The translations under genes and the position numbers were made by a program. This document shows, one piece after another, positions 15,724 through 25,396 of a DNA stretch of 64,000 nucleotides. The DNA lies in contig NZ_JALPTB010000001.1 in assembly GCF_023218075.1 (NCBI RefSeq), positions 124,001-188,000 of the forward strand. The letters run 5' to 3'. Below the pieces are notes generated by a model. That model searched no databases and was not told where the DNA came from. It saw only the letters and a program-made list of their open reading frames with translations. Every line of letters begins with the position of its first letter. Position 1 is the first letter of the stretch. The DNA comes from Rhodococcus sp. HM1 (lineage in GTDB: Bacteria > Actinomycetota > Actinomycetes > Mycobacteriales > Mycobacteriaceae).

Positions 15724-18700
15724 CGTTGCTGTCGACGTCCGACACCGACCTGCTGTCGGCGCGGGCCGGTGGCGCCGACTGGGTGATCGGCAATCCGTCC
15801 CGGCTGGACCTCTCCGGCGAGTCCCCGGCGGCGCTGCCCGCGCTGCTGGAGGGCTCCGACCTGGTGGTCGTGCGGATCCTCGGATCCGCGCGTTCCTGGC
15901 AGGACGGGCTCGACCGGGTTCTCGCACAAGGGGTCCCGGTCGTCGTCCTCGGTGGGGAGCAAACCCCCGACGGCGAACTGATGAGCTACTCGACCGTGCC
16001 GATCGGGATCGCGGCCGAAGCACACCGGTATCTCGCCTACGGCGGACCTGCGAATCTGGCCCGGTTGCACGCATTCCTGTCGGATACCGTGCTTCTCGGC
16101 GGCGACGGATTCGAAGCCCCGGCGGCGCTGCCCGAATGGGGTGTCGCGGAGCGTCCTGCGCTTGCGCCCGGCGGCTTGCCGAGGGTGGGGGTGGTCTTCT
16201 ACCGCGCCCACCACACCAGCGGAAACGTCCGATTCGCACACGATCTCGCGGATGCGATCGACGCGACCGGACGAGCGCAGGCCGTGGTGATCCACTGCGC
16301 CTCGTTGCGCGGGGCACCCGACGATCTGCTCGCCGAACTCGGCAGCCTCGACGCCCTGGTGGTGACGGTGCTCGCGGCCGGCGGCACCCGCCCGGCGACC
16401 GTCGGCGCGGGCGGGGACGACGAGGCGTGGGACGTCGCGGCGCTGGCCGCTCTCGACATCCCGATCCTGCAGGCGCTGTGCCTGACCTGGAGTCGCGACA
16501 GCTGGGCCGACTCGGACGACGGTGTCTCCCCGCTGGATTCGGCCACCCAGATCGCGGTTCCCGAATTCGACGGCCGGATCATCACGGTGCCGTTCTCGTT
16601 CAAGGAGTTCGACGCCGACGGCCTGCCGCGGTACGTCACCGATCCTGAACGTTGCGCCAGGGTCGCGGGAATCGCGGTAGCCCACGCGCGATTGCGGCAC
16701 GTGCCGCAATCGCAGCGCCGCATCGCGATCATGCTCTCTGCCTACCCGACGAAACATTCCCGCGTGGGAAACGCGGTGGGTCTGGACACGCCGGTCTCGG
16801 CGATCCGTCTGCTCCGGGCGATGCGCGAACAGGGCTACGACCTGGGCGAGGGCTTCCCCGGCATGGATCTGGCGGACGATACGGAGGCCGGAAATGCCCT
16901 GATCCACGCGCTCATCGACGCCGGCGGTCAGGACGAGGAGTGGCTCACCGCCGACCAGCTGTCCGGTAATCCGGTGCGCGTCACCGCCGAGCGGTATCGC
17001 GAGTGGACGAAGGACCTGCCCGCGGAGCTGACCGACGCGATGACCGAGGCGTGGGGTGAGGCACCCGGGTCGTTGTTCGTCGACGGCGAAGGCGACGACA
17101 AGGCCATCGTCCTCGCGACCCTGCAGGCCGGCAACGTGGTGCTGATGATCCAGCCGCCCCGCGGATTCGGGGAGAACCCGGTCGCGATCTACCATGACCC
17201 GGACATGGCTCCCTCCCATCACTACCTGGCCGCATACCGTTGGGTGGAGCGCGGATTCGAGGCCGACGCGGTCGTGCACCTCGGCAAGCACGGTTCGATG
17301 GAGTGGCTGCCCGGAAAGAACGCGGGACTGTCGGCGGCGTGCGCGACCGACGCCGCGATCGGGAACCTGCCGCTGATCTACCCGTTCCTCGTCAACGACC
17401 CCGGTGAGGGCGCGCAGGCCAAGAGGCGCGCGCACGCGACGATCGTCGACCACCTGATCCCGCCCATGGCGCGCGCCGAATCCTACGGCGACATCGCACG
17501 TCTGGAGCAACTGCTCGACGAGTACTCGAACATCGCGGCGATGGATCCGGCGAAACTCCCGGCGATCCGCGCCCAGATCTGGACGCTGATCCAGGCCGCG
17601 AAACTCGACCACGACCTCGGCCTGGACGGCCGGCCGCACGACGCCGAGTTCGACGACTTCCTGCTGCACGTGGACGGGTGGCTGTGCGAGGTCAAGGACG
17701 CCCAGATCCGCGACGGACTGCACGTGCTCGGCGGTGCTCCCGTGGGCGAGGCGCGTGTGAATCTGGTGCTGTCCATCCTGCGGGCCGCCCAGGTGTGGGG
17801 TGGCAAATCGCACGCCGTGCCGGGTCTGCGTGCTGCGCTGGGTCTGAAGCCCGATGCGCCGCTGACCGAGGTCGACGCCGTCGAATCGCAGGCCCGGTCG
17901 CTCGTCCAGGCGATGGAGGACGGCGGGTGGGTACCCGAAATCGCCTCGTCCACCGTGGAATCCGTGCTCGGGCACACTGATGCCGAGGTCGCTCGGGTGC
18001 TCGGATTCGCCGCCGAGCAGGTCGTGCCGCGGCTCGCGCAGACGACCGGCGAACTCGACGCCGTGCTCCACGCTCTCGACGGCGGCTATGTCCCCGCCGG
18101 GCCGTCCGGCTCACCGCTGCGCGGTTTGGTGAACGTGCTGCCGACGGGACGCAATTTCTACACCGTCGACCCGAAGGCGGTGCCGAGCCGTCTCGCCTAC
18201 GACACCGGTGTCGCTCTCGCGAACGCCCTGGTCGAACGCTATCTCGCGGATACCGGGAGCTACCCGCGGTCGGTGGGACTGTCGGTATGGGGGACATCCG
18301 CGATGCGCACCTCCGGCGACGACATCGCCGAAGTCCTGGCGCTGATCGGTGTCCGGCCGGAATGGGACGCCGAATCCCGCCGGGTTCGAGAGCTGACCGT
18401 GATTTCGCTCGAGGAACTCGGCCGTCCCCGCATCGACGTCACCGTCCGCATCTCCGGGTTCTTCCGTGACGCCTTCCCGCACGTGATCGGGATGCTCGAC
18501 GACGCGATCCGCATGGTCGCGGCGCTCGACGAGCCCGATGACCTGAACTATGTTCGCGCCCACGCCGAGCGGGACAAGGCAGAGCACGGTGATCCGGAGC
18601 GCGCGGTGCGGCGGATCTTCGGGTCGAAACCCGGGTCCTACGGCGCGGGCATCCTGCAGCTCGTCGACTCCGGCAACTGGCGTACCGACGAGGACCTCGC

Positions 18701-19331
18701 CGAGGTGTACACCGCGTGGGGTGGATTCGCGTACGGCCGGAACGTGCACGGCGAGCCCGCCGCCGAGGACATGCGCGCCAACTACCGGCGCATCGCGGTC
18801 GCGGCGAAGAATACCGACACCCGCGAACACGACATCGCCGACTCGGACGACTACTTCCAGTACCACGGCGGCATGGTCGCGACCGTGCGCGCGCTGACCG
18901 GCAGCGACCCCGAGGCGTACATCGGTGATTCGACGACGCCGGACGCCGTGCGCACCCGGTCGCTGTCGGAGGAGACCGCGCGGGTGTTCCGGGCACGCGT
19001 GGTCAATCCGCGGTGGCTCGCGGCGATGCGCCGGCACGGCTACAAGGGCGCGTTCGAACTGGCGGCGACCGTCGACTACCTATACGGGTACGATGCGACC
19101 GCAGGCGTCGTCGCCGACTGGATGTACGAGACCCTGGCGCAGACCTACGCCCTCGACCCGGAGAACCAGCGGTTCCTGCGCGAGGCGAACCCGTGGGCGT
19201 TGCGGGGCATCGTCGAACGCCTCACCGAGGCGGCCGATCGCGGGCTGTGGGCCGAGCCGGACCCGTCGACGATGCAGGCGCTGCAGCAGGCCTACCTCGA
19301 CGTCGAGGGAGACCTCGAGGACCGCGGATGA
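15711..19331 (+). CDS. cobN: Cobaltochelatase large subunit
   Basis: ATP-dependent insertion of cobalt into hydrogenobyrinic acid a,c-diamide. The 1206-aa length and the whole sequence fit the CobN/BchH family. The N-terminus reads TLLSTSDTDLLSARAGGADW, followed by SYPT-like IMLSAYPTKHSRVGNAVGLD, PRGFGENPVAIYHDPD, VVHLGKHGSMEWLPGKN and LPTGRNFYTVDPKAVPS. The C-terminal part includes TVRISGFFRDAFPHVIGMLD and FELAATVDYLYGYDATAGVV. The GTG at 15711 is chosen because it gives the expected N-terminus. It is preceded by a cobalamin riboswitch, and its stop overlaps cobF (ATGA). Its AAA+/VWA partner is encoded at 1990-3900, under another riboswitch. Confidence 0.95.
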   Translation: MPRLTLLSTSDTDLLSARAGGADWVIGNPSRLDLSGESPAALPALLEGSDLVVVRILGSARSWQDGLDRVLAQGVPVVVLGGEQTPDGELMSYSTVPIGIAAEAHRYLAYGGPANLARLHAFLSDTVLLGGDGFEAPAALPEWGVAERPALAPGGLPRVGVVFYRAHHTSGNVRFAHDLADAIDATGRAQAVVIHCASLRGAPDDLLAELGSLDALVVTVLAAGGTRPATVGAGGDDEAWDVAALAALDIPILQALCLTWSRDSWADSDDGVSPLDSATQIAVPEFDGRIITVPFSFKEFDADGLPRYVTDPERCARVAGIAVAHARLRHVPQSQRRIAIMLSAYPTKHSRVGNAVGLDTPVSAIRLLRAMREQGYDLGEGFPGMDLADDTEAGNALIHALIDAGGQDEEWLTADQLSGNPVRVTAERYREWTKDLPAELTDAMTEAWGEAPGSLFVDGEGDDKAIVLATLQAGNVVLMIQPPRGFGENPVAIYHDPDMAPSHHYLAAYRWVERGFEADAVVHLGKHGSMEWLPGKNAGLSAACATDAAIGNLPLIYPFLVNDPGEGAQAKRRAHATIVDHLIPPMARAESYGDIARLEQLLDEYSNIAAMDPAKLPAIRAQIWTLIQAAKLDHDLGLDGRPHDAEFDDFLLHVDGWLCEVKDAQIRDGLHVLGGAPVGEARVNLVLSILRAAQVWGGKSHAVPGLRAALGLKPDAPLTEVDAVESQARSLVQAMEDGGWVPEIASSTVESVLGHTDAEVARVLGFAAEQVVPRLAQTTGELDAVLHALDGGYVPAGPSGSPLRGLVNVLPTGRNFYTVDPKAVPSRLAYDTGVALANALVERYLADTGSYPRSVGLSVWGTSAMRTSGDDIAEVLALIGVRPEWDAESRRVRELTVISLEELGRPRIDVTVRISGFFRDAFPHVIGMLDDAIRMVAALDEPDDLNYVRAHAERDKAEHGDPERAVRRIFGSKPGSYGAGILQLVDSGNWRTDEDLAEVYTAWGGFAYGRNVHGEPAAEDMRANYRRIAVAAKNTDTREHDIADSDDYFQYHGGMVATVRALTGSDPEAYIGDSTTPDAVRTRSLSEETARVFRARVVNPRWLAAMRRHGYKGAFELAATVDYLYGYDATAGVVADWMYETLAQTYALDPENQRFLREANPWALRGIVERLTEAADRGLWAEPDPSTMQALQQAYLDVEGDLEDRG

Positions 19332-20074
19332 GGGTGCGCCTCATCGGGATCGGCCCCGGCGGACCGGACGATCTGACGGTCGCCGCGGTGCACGCGCTCA
19401 ACGAGGTGGACGTGTTCCTCGTCGCGGACAAGCAGCGCGGCGTGGACGATCTGGTGTCGGTGCGCGAGGAGATCTGCCGACGGCATATCACCGGCGACCA
19501 CCGGATCGTCGTCGTTCCGGACCCACCCCGCGATCGGGCACCGGAACGGTACGGCGACGAGGTGCGGGACTGGCATGCCGCCCGCGCGCAGGTCTACGAG
19601 ACGGTCCTGCGCGAACAGGTACGTGACGGCGAGACGGCCGGGTTCCTCGTCTGGGGCGATCCGAGCCTGTACGACAGCACGATTCGCGTGATCGAACGGA
19701 TCCGCGATCGTGGGGTCGTCGATCTCGACTACGACGTGATCCCCGGCGTCAGCAGCGTGCAGATGCTCGCCGCGCGGCATCGATTGGTGCTCAACAGGAT
19801 CGGCGGTCCGGTCACGATCACGACCGGCCGCCGCCTTTCGCGTGAGGTCGCGGCGGGCGGCGACAACCTCGTCGTGATGCTCGACGGCGATCTCTCGTGC
19901 ACGGAACTGCCCGGGGAATGGGACATCTGGTGGGGTGCGAACCTCGGTACGTCCGACGAGGAACTCGTCGCCGGACGTCTGTCCGACGTGCGCGGGCACA
20001 TCGAGGCCGCGCGGTTGCGGTCGAAGGCCGCGCGCGGCTGGGTGATGGACACCTACCTGCTGCGACGAGCCTGA
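19328..20074 (+). CDS. cobF: Precorrin-6A synthase (deacetylating, C1-methyltransferase)
   Basis: Methylates C1 of precorrin-5 with loss of acetate. 248 aa, a single tetrapyrrole methylase domain. It begins RVRLIGIGPGGPDDLTVAAV and contains NEVDVFLVADKQRG, TAGFLVWGDPSLYDSTIRVI, YDVIPGVSSVQMLAARHRL and ELPGEWDIWWGANLGT, a tryptophan-rich stretch typical of CobF. The ATG overlaps the cobN stop (ATGA), so the gene shares the cobN riboswitch. It converges with the next gene, 7 bp away, without a visible hairpin. Confidence 0.93.
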   Translation: MRVRLIGIGPGGPDDLTVAAVHALNEVDVFLVADKQRGVDDLVSVREEICRRHITGDHRIVVVPDPPRDRAPERYGDEVRDWHAARAQVYETVLREQVRDGETAGFLVWGDPSLYDSTIRVIERIRDRGVVDLDYDVIPGVSSVQMLAARHRLVLNRIGGPVTITTGRRLSREVAAGGDNLVVMLDGDLSCTELPGEWDIWWGANLGTSDEELVAGRLSDVRGHIEAARLRSKAARGWVMDTYLLRRA

Positions 20075-20081
20075 CCCGAAT

Positions 20082-20597
20082 CTATCGCTGCGCGAACAGG
20101 ACCGCCGGGCGTGGCCCGGTGTCGGTGGGAGACTTGCTCAGCACGACGGGCAGCCACTGTGAGGTGAGTGCGGCCATCGCGAGCCAGGCCAGCATCATCC
20201 CGAACGACGGCGAATGCGGCGCCGGTGTTTCCATCCCGTTCTGCGACCAGTATCCGAACAGACCGAACAGCGAGGACAGGCCCGAGCCGAGCATCGCTGC
20301 CACCGCCAGGCGCCACCGACGCAGGCACAGTGCGGCGCTCGAGATCCCGACCCCGAACACGGTCGCCAGGGTCATGAACAGACGCATCGGAACCGTCACG
20401 GGCGCGTCCGCACCGAACCAACCGGCGAGCACGGTCCACGATGCTGCGCTTTCGGTCTGGGGCAGGAGCAACGCGACGACCAGCACGAGCACGCATCCGG
20501 CGAGCACCCACTGCCGGCGACCGGCACGGAACTCACCGGCGACCTTCTTCTCGATGCGGGCGAACTCGTGGCGGTAGGCGGACAGGTCGTCGCTCAC
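20082..20597 (-). CDS. Small multi-pass membrane protein, function unknown
   Basis: 171 aa from the GTG at 20595-20597, with a strong ribosome site (GAGGAGGAG) 6-7 nt before it. The N-terminus is charged and helical (DDLSAYRHEFARIEKKVAGE). Four probable membrane segments follow, around WVLAGCVLVLVVALLL, PMRLFMTLATVFGVGI, LAVAAMLGSGLSSLFG and PSFGMMLAWLAMAALT. No enzymatic motif is visible. The family resembles conserved actinobacterial membrane proteins with no assigned role. Adjacency to cobF is convergent, so a role in cobalamin metabolism is not implied. Confidence 0.8.
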   Translation of the reverse strand: MSDDLSAYRHEFARIEKKVAGEFRAGRRQWVLAGCVLVLVVALLLPQTESAASWTVLAGWFGADAPVTVPMRLFMTLATVFGVGISSAALCLRRWRLAVAAMLGSGLSSLFGLFGYWSQNGMETPAPHSPSFGMMLAWLAMAALTSQWLPVVLSKSPTDTGPRPAVLFAQR

Positions 20598-20786
20598 CGG
20601 TACTCCTCCTCGCTCAGGGCACAAGGTCCCCAGTATGCCCCGGCGCCCCTGGTGAGGGGTTCGTGGGGTCGGGCGAACAGATCCTCGGTGCCGCCGATCG
20701 CGAGCAGGGGGCGCCGAATTCTGCACGCAAGCGATGTCGGCTGTGTCACGATTGCACCACTCAGACACCCCGACAGGAACTTTCCC

Positions 20787-22697
20787 ATGAGTGGTTCGAG
20801 TGGTTTCAGGCGTCAGTGCGCGATCGTCGTCACGGTGGTCGTGGCCGCCCTCTGGTCCGTGGTGGCGGCGTCCCCCGCCTCCGCCGACGGCGGCACGCTG
20901 CGCGGGCGGGTGCTCACGGCAGGCGCGCCGCTCGCCGGCTACGACGTCGCCCTGTTCGCCTCGGGCGTTCCCGTACCCCTCGGCACCGCGCGGTCCGGTC
21001 CGGACGGCGCCTTCGCGATCGACTACACCGCGCCCGCGGGCACGCCGGTGGTGTACGCGGTCGCCACGAACCCAGGGGATCGCCGCGTGACGCTGGCGAG
21101 CGTGCTCGGGGCGGGCGGGCTCCCCGGCGACGTCGTGATCAACGAGAGGACGACGGTGGCCACCGGGTTCGCGCTCGCCCAGTTCACGAACGGCGGGCGC
21201 ATCGACGGTAGTGCGCCGGGCCTGCCGAACGCCGCGGGTATGGCGCGCAATCTCGTCGATCCCGTCAGCGGGGAGGTCGGTGCCGTGCTCGCGACCTCGC
21301 CCAACGGCCCGGACACCGAAACCCTGGGCACCTTCGGCTCTCTCGCCGACATGATCGCCAATTGCGTTGCGGTCCCCGTGGTGTGCGATCAACTGCTGAA
21401 TCTGGCTGGTGAGCCCGGGCAGGGAACGGCCGCCGACACCTGGCAGGCGATGGTGAACACCGCCCGACACCCGTGGCAGAACGTACCGGCGCTGTTCGCG
21501 CTGTCGAAGGCGGGACCTGCTCCGTACCAACCGGATCGAGTGCTGCCACCGAGCGCATGGACGCTCGCGTTGCGGTTCGTCGGGGACGGACATTCCATCG
21601 ACGGTCCCGGCAACATCGCCGTCGACGACGACGGCAACATCTGGGTGACCAACAACTACCAGTACGCGCCCAGCGCGCAGACCCCGGTGTGCGGGGCGAA
21701 CAACCTGATCAGGCTGACCCCGACGGGGCAGAACTTCCCCGGGGCGCCGTACACCGGCGGTGGGCTCAGTGGTGCCGGGTTCGGCATCGACATCGACGAC
21801 GACGGGAACGTGTGGGTCGCGAACTTCGGCTTCGCAGCGCCGGTTCCGGACTGTCCCGAACAGGATCAGCCGCCGCACAACAGCGTGTCGCTGTTCTCGT
21901 CCGACGGCGTCGCGCTCTCGCCCGACGAAGGTTTCACGCAGGGCGGGATCAGCTGGCCGCAGGGCACCATCGTCCACGGCAGCGGCGACGTGTGGTTCGC
22001 CAACTGCGGCAACGACAGTGTGACCGTCTACCCCGGAGGGGATCCCGGGTCGGCGCGGCAGCTCACCGACCTCGGGATCGTCAAACCGTTCGGTCTCGCC
22101 GAGGGCACCGGCGGCACGGTCTTCGTCACCGGGAACGGGAGCGATACGGTCGCCGTGCTCGGGCCTGACGGCACCCCGATCGTGCCGCCGGTCGCCGGGG
22201 GTGGACTGGACAAACCGCTCGGGGTCGCGACCGACAGTGCCGGGACCGCCTGGGTCTCGAACTCCCGCACGATCGGTGTCCCGTGCCCGACCCCGGAAGG
22301 GCCTGTGGATCTGGACGGGACGCTGACCCGGATCGGGGCGCGCGGCGAACTGCTGACGCCGACGCCGCTGTCCGGTGGTGGCCTGCGTATCCCGTGGGGC
22401 ATCGCCGTCGACGGCATCGACAACGTGTGGGTCGCGAACTTCGGCGGGCAGGCGCTGTCACAGTTCTGCGGTGTGCGGGTCGTGGCGTGCCGGCCGGGCA
22501 CGACCACCGGCGCGCCCATTTCGCCGGACGGAACCGGCTACGGGTTCGACGGATTGACCCGTAGTACCGCCGTCGCGATCGATCAGGCGGGCAACGTGTG
22601 GGTGACCAACAACTGGAAGCAGATCCCGATCCAGACCAACCCCGGTGGCTACGAGATGGTGGCGTTCGTCGGCGCCGCAGCCCCCGTGATCCCCTGA
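20787..22697 (+). CDS. Secreted NHL/Vgb-type beta-propeller protein with N-terminal carboxypeptidase-regulatory-like domain
   Basis: 636 aa. A Sec signal peptide (about 1-33, hydrophobic CAIVVTVVVAALWSVVAA, cleavage after ASA) is followed by a beta-sandwich-like segment (GGTLRGRVLTAGAPLAGYDV) resembling carboxypeptidase-regulatory or CNA-B domains. From about residue 265 to the end there are seven repeats of the form VDxxGNxWVxN: NIWVTNNY, NVWVANFG, DVWFANCG, TVFVTGNG, TAWVSNSR, NVWVANFG and NVWVTNNW. Such repeats form a propeller like virginiamycin B lyase or SMP-30. No lipobox or cell-wall anchor is seen, so it is probably exported to the envelope or medium. Ligand or substrate unknown. Confidence 0.82.
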   Translation: MSGSSGFRRQCAIVVTVVVAALWSVVAASPASADGGTLRGRVLTAGAPLAGYDVALFASGVPVPLGTARSGPDGAFAIDYTAPAGTPVVYAVATNPGDRRVTLASVLGAGGLPGDVVINERTTVATGFALAQFTNGGRIDGSAPGLPNAAGMARNLVDPVSGEVGAVLATSPNGPDTETLGTFGSLADMIANCVAVPVVCDQLLNLAGEPGQGTAADTWQAMVNTARHPWQNVPALFALSKAGPAPYQPDRVLPPSAWTLALRFVGDGHSIDGPGNIAVDDDGNIWVTNNYQYAPSAQTPVCGANNLIRLTPTGQNFPGAPYTGGGLSGAGFGIDIDDDGNVWVANFGFAAPVPDCPEQDQPPHNSVSLFSSDGVALSPDEGFTQGGISWPQGTIVHGSGDVWFANCGNDSVTVYPGGDPGSARQLTDLGIVKPFGLAEGTGGTVFVTGNGSDTVAVLGPDGTPIVPPVAGGGLDKPLGVATDSAGTAWVSNSRTIGVPCPTPEGPVDLDGTLTRIGARGELLTPTPLSGGGLRIPWGIAVDGIDNVWVANFGGQALSQFCGVRVVACRPGTTTGAPISPDGTGYGFDGLTRSTAVAIDQAGNVWVTNNWKQIPIQTNPGGYEMVAFVGAAAPVIP

Positions 22698-22699
22698 CC

Positions 22700-22741
22700 C
22701 GTGCGTGGTTTCGGTAGCGGCCGCTACCGAAACCACGCACG
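22700..22741. terminator. 42-bp perfect palindrome between convergent genes
   Basis: The 21-nt left half starts CGTGCGTGGTTTCGG and ends at GTAGCGG. The right half (22721-22741) is its exact reverse complement, with no spacer. It lies between the convergent stops at 22697 and 22751, so a bidirectional terminator is likely. The outer CCCGTG and inner GCGG resemble the ends of the palindrome arm inside the chelatase gene. Confidence 0.8.
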
Positions 22742-22750
22742 AGGGCGGGG

Positions 22751-23821
22751 CTACCGGGGCAACACCACCGCTTCCCCGAGAACGTGCAGGCTCACGTGCG
22801 CGCCGATGTCGGGAGCGATGACACTGGTCTGACGCACCGCGAGCACGCCGTGCGGGGCCTCCGAGGCGTAGCGGGACCGGATGTCCGGTGTCGGTGTCAA
22901 CCGGATCTGCAGCATCGAATCGTGGCCCAGGAACTCGCGTTCCAGCACGACCGCGTTGGCGCTGCCGTTCGCGGGGGTCGCCACGATCTGCTCGGGACGC
23001 AGCAGGACCCGAACCTCGCCCCCGGGCGCGTCCGCAGGCACCGGCACCGCGCCGAGCGGGCAGTCCGCGATGCCCGCCGTGCTGATCCGGCCGGGCAGGA
23101 TCACCACGTCCCCGAGGAAGTTCGCGGTGAACAGGTCCGTCGGCCGGGTGTACACGTCCTGCGGTGCCCCCACCTGGGTGAGCCGTCCCTGCTTCATCAC
23201 CGCGACCTGATCGGCGAACGACAGCGCCTCCTCCTGATCGTGGGTGACCAGGACCGTCGTCACCCCGGTCTCGCGGAGCAACTTCGCGACCGACCGGCGC
23301 ATGCCGGCGCGCAGCGAGGCGTCGAGCGCGGTGAACGGTTCGTCGAGCAACATCAGCTTCGGCCGTCGGGCCAGTGCGCGGGCCAGAGCCACACGTTGCT
23401 GCTGCCCGCCGGACAGTTCGTCGGGCCGCCGGTCCGCGAAATCGGGGTCCAGCGACACGATTTCCATCAGTTCCCGCACCCGATCCCGCGAACGGCGCTC
23501 GCGCCACGGCAAACCGAACAGGATGTTGCGTCCCACGGTCAGGTGGGGGAACAACGCGCCGTCCTGCGCGACGTATCCGATGTCGCGCCGGTGCGCGGGC
23601 ACGAACCGGGTGCCGTCGACCACGACCGTCCCGCCGACGCGGACGCTGCCGCCGCCGGGATGTTCGAATCCGGCGATGATTCGCAGCAGGGTCGTCTTTC
23701 CGCATCCGGACGATCCGACGACGGCCGTGGTGCTTCCCGCTGCGACGGTGAGGTCCACGCCGTGCAGCACTTCGACCGCGCCGAACGACTTGCGTACCGC
23801 GTCGACGACGAGACCGCTCAT
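22751..23821 (-). CDS. fbpC: Iron(III) ABC transporter ATP-binding protein (FbpC/AfuC-like)
   Basis: Powers import of ferric iron delivered by the binding lipoprotein. 356 aa. Walker A is [12 protein letters not shown] near residue 38, the Q-loop is [15 protein letters not shown], the ABC signature is [15 protein letters not shown], Walker B is [12 protein letters not shown], and the switch is [11 protein letters not shown]-terminal regulatory TOBE-type domain follows ([18 protein letters not shown] onward). The ATG overlaps the permease stop (ATGA). The operon order is binding protein-permease-ATPase. The single-permease FbpB arrangement suggests ferric iron, but other inorganic ions are possible. 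Confidence 0.9.
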   Translation of the reverse strand: MSGLVVDAVRKSFGAVEVLHGVDLTVAAGSTTAVVGSSGCGKTTLLRIIAGFEHPGGGSVRVGGTVVVDGTRFVPAHRRDIGYVAQDGALFPHLTVGRNILFGLPWRERRSRDRVRELMEIVSLDPDFADRRPDELSGGQQQRVALARALARRPKLMLLDEPFTALDASLRAGMRRSVAKLLRETGVTTVLVTHDQEEALSFADQVAVMKQGRLTQVGAPQDVYTRPTDLFTANFLGDVVILPGRISTAGIADCPLGAVPVPADAPGGEVRVLLRPEQIVATPANGSANAVVLEREFLGHDSMLQIRLTPTPDIRSRYASEAPHGVLAVRQTSVIAPDIGAHVSLHVLGEAVVLPR

Positions 23822-25386
23822 ATCCCTGCAGCTTTCTGTGATTGCCGGAACAACAGATAGGTGACCGGCAGCGACACGATCACCATGATCGCCGCGTAGG
23901 GCGCGGCCCCTGCATAGTCGAGTTCGCTGCTCGCCGACCAGAACCGGGTCGCGAGCGTCGCGGTCCCGGTGGGGGAGAGCATCAGCGTCGCGGTCAGTTC
24001 GGTGGAGACCGCGATGAACACCAGTGCCATCCCCGCGGCGACCGCGGGGGCGGTGAGCCGGAGGGTGACCCGCCGGAACGCGGAGACGGGACGGACACCG
24101 AGGGACCGGGCGGCTTCCTCGAGCTCGACGGGTGCCTGGGCCAGCCCGGCGCGCACGTTCACCAGTGCCCGGGGCACGAACATCAGCACGTAGGCGACGA
24201 TCACCATCGTCGTCGTCTGATACAGCCCGGGCAGATACGTCAGGCCGACGGTGATCAGGGCGAGCGCCACCACGATCCCGGGCAGCGAGCTCGTGACGTA
24301 GTTGCAGCCTTCCGCGACCTTCGCGAACCGGCCGGGGAACCGCACCGCGATCCATGCGACCGGGAAGGCCAGCACCGTCGTCGCGACCGCGGCCACCACC
24401 CCGTAGCCGAGCGTCTGCAGCAGGGCGCGCTGCAACTCGGCGCCGTCCCACACCGTGGCGCCGCCGCGTACCAGCCACCGCACGATCACGTACAGCGGCA
24501 CACCGATCGCGGCGGCGAGCAGCGCGGTGAGACACGCGAGGGCAGGGAACTGTGTCCACCCCAGCGGCGTGGGGGTCGCGGTGCGGCCGGTGCCGGAGCC
24601 GAGTCGCGCGTACCGCGCCCGTCCCCGCGCGAGCGCTTCGAGCACCAGCACCGCCAGGCAACACAGCACCAGCACCCCGGCGAGCATCGTGCCGGCCGTG
24701 CCGTCGAACGTCGCCTGGAACTGTTCGTAGATCGCGGTGGTGAAGGTGTCGAACCGGATCATCGAGAACGCACCGAACTCGGCGAGCAGATGCAGCGCCA
24801 CCAACAGCGACCCGCCGAGAATCGCGAGCCGCAGCTGCGGCAGCACCACCCGGACGAAGACCGCCCACGGTCCACAGCCCAATGCCCGCGCCGACTCCTC
24901 GATCTCGGCGTCGAGGCGGCGCAGCGTGGCGAGCACCGGGAGGTATACGAGCGGGAAGTACGCCAGCGTGGTGATCAGGACACCGGCGAACAGCCCGTGC
25001 AGCGACGGAACGACGGTGACCCACGCATAGCTGTCGACGAACGCGGGGATCGCCAGCGGCGCCACGAGGATGGGCGCCCACCAGCGGGCACCCACGAGGG
25101 TCGTGCGGGCAACCAACCAGGCGGCGGCGACCCCGATCACGGCGCACAGCGGCACGGTGATCAGCACCAGGAGGCCGGTGTCGACGAGCAGCTCGCCGAC
25201 ACGGGGCCGGAAGACGAGGGTCCGGATGCTGTCCCACCCGGATTCGACGACACCGGTGACGACGAATCCGAGCGGGATCAGCGAGGCCACGACCATCAGT
25301 GCCGCGGGGATTGCCACGGCGAGGGGTGGACGTGATCGGGTGGTGCCGCCCGCCGGGATCCGGACGAGCGTGGATGTGACGGTCAT
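23818..25386 (-). CDS. fbpB: Iron(III) ABC transporter permease (fused double permease, FbpB-like)
   Basis: 522 aa with about 12 hydrophobic segments in two homologous halves. Each half has the EAA-type cytoplasmic loop: [20 protein letters not shown] in the first and [20 protein letters not shown] in the second. This two-in-one permease is typical of FbpB/SfuB iron importers. The start ATG at 25384-25386 follows the binding-protein stop by 10 bp, and the stop overlaps the ATPase start. N-terminal segment [20 protein letters not shown] is the first membrane helix. Confidence 0.9.
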   Translation of the reverse strand: MTVTSTLVRIPAGGTTRSRPPLAVAIPAALMVVASLIPLGFVVTGVVESGWDSIRTLVFRPRVGELLVDTGLLVLITVPLCAVIGVAAAWLVARTTLVGARWWAPILVAPLAIPAFVDSYAWVTVVPSLHGLFAGVLITTLAYFPLVYLPVLATLRRLDAEIEESARALGCGPWAVFVRVVLPQLRLAILGGSLLVALHLLAEFGAFSMIRFDTFTTAIYEQFQATFDGTAGTMLAGVLVLCCLAVLVLEALARGRARYARLGSGTGRTATPTPLGWTQFPALACLTALLAAAIGVPLYVIVRWLVRGGATVWDGAELQRALLQTLGYGVVAAVATTVLAFPVAWIAVRFPGRFAKVAEGCNYVTSSLPGIVVALALITVGLTYLPGLYQTTTMVIVAYVLMFVPRALVNVRAGLAQAPVELEEAARSLGVRPVSAFRRVTLRLTAPAVAAGMALVFIAVSTELTATLMLSPTGTATLATRFWSASSELDYAGAAPYAAIMVIVSLPVTYLLFRQSQKAAGI

Positions 25387-25396
25387 GCGGAGCGGC

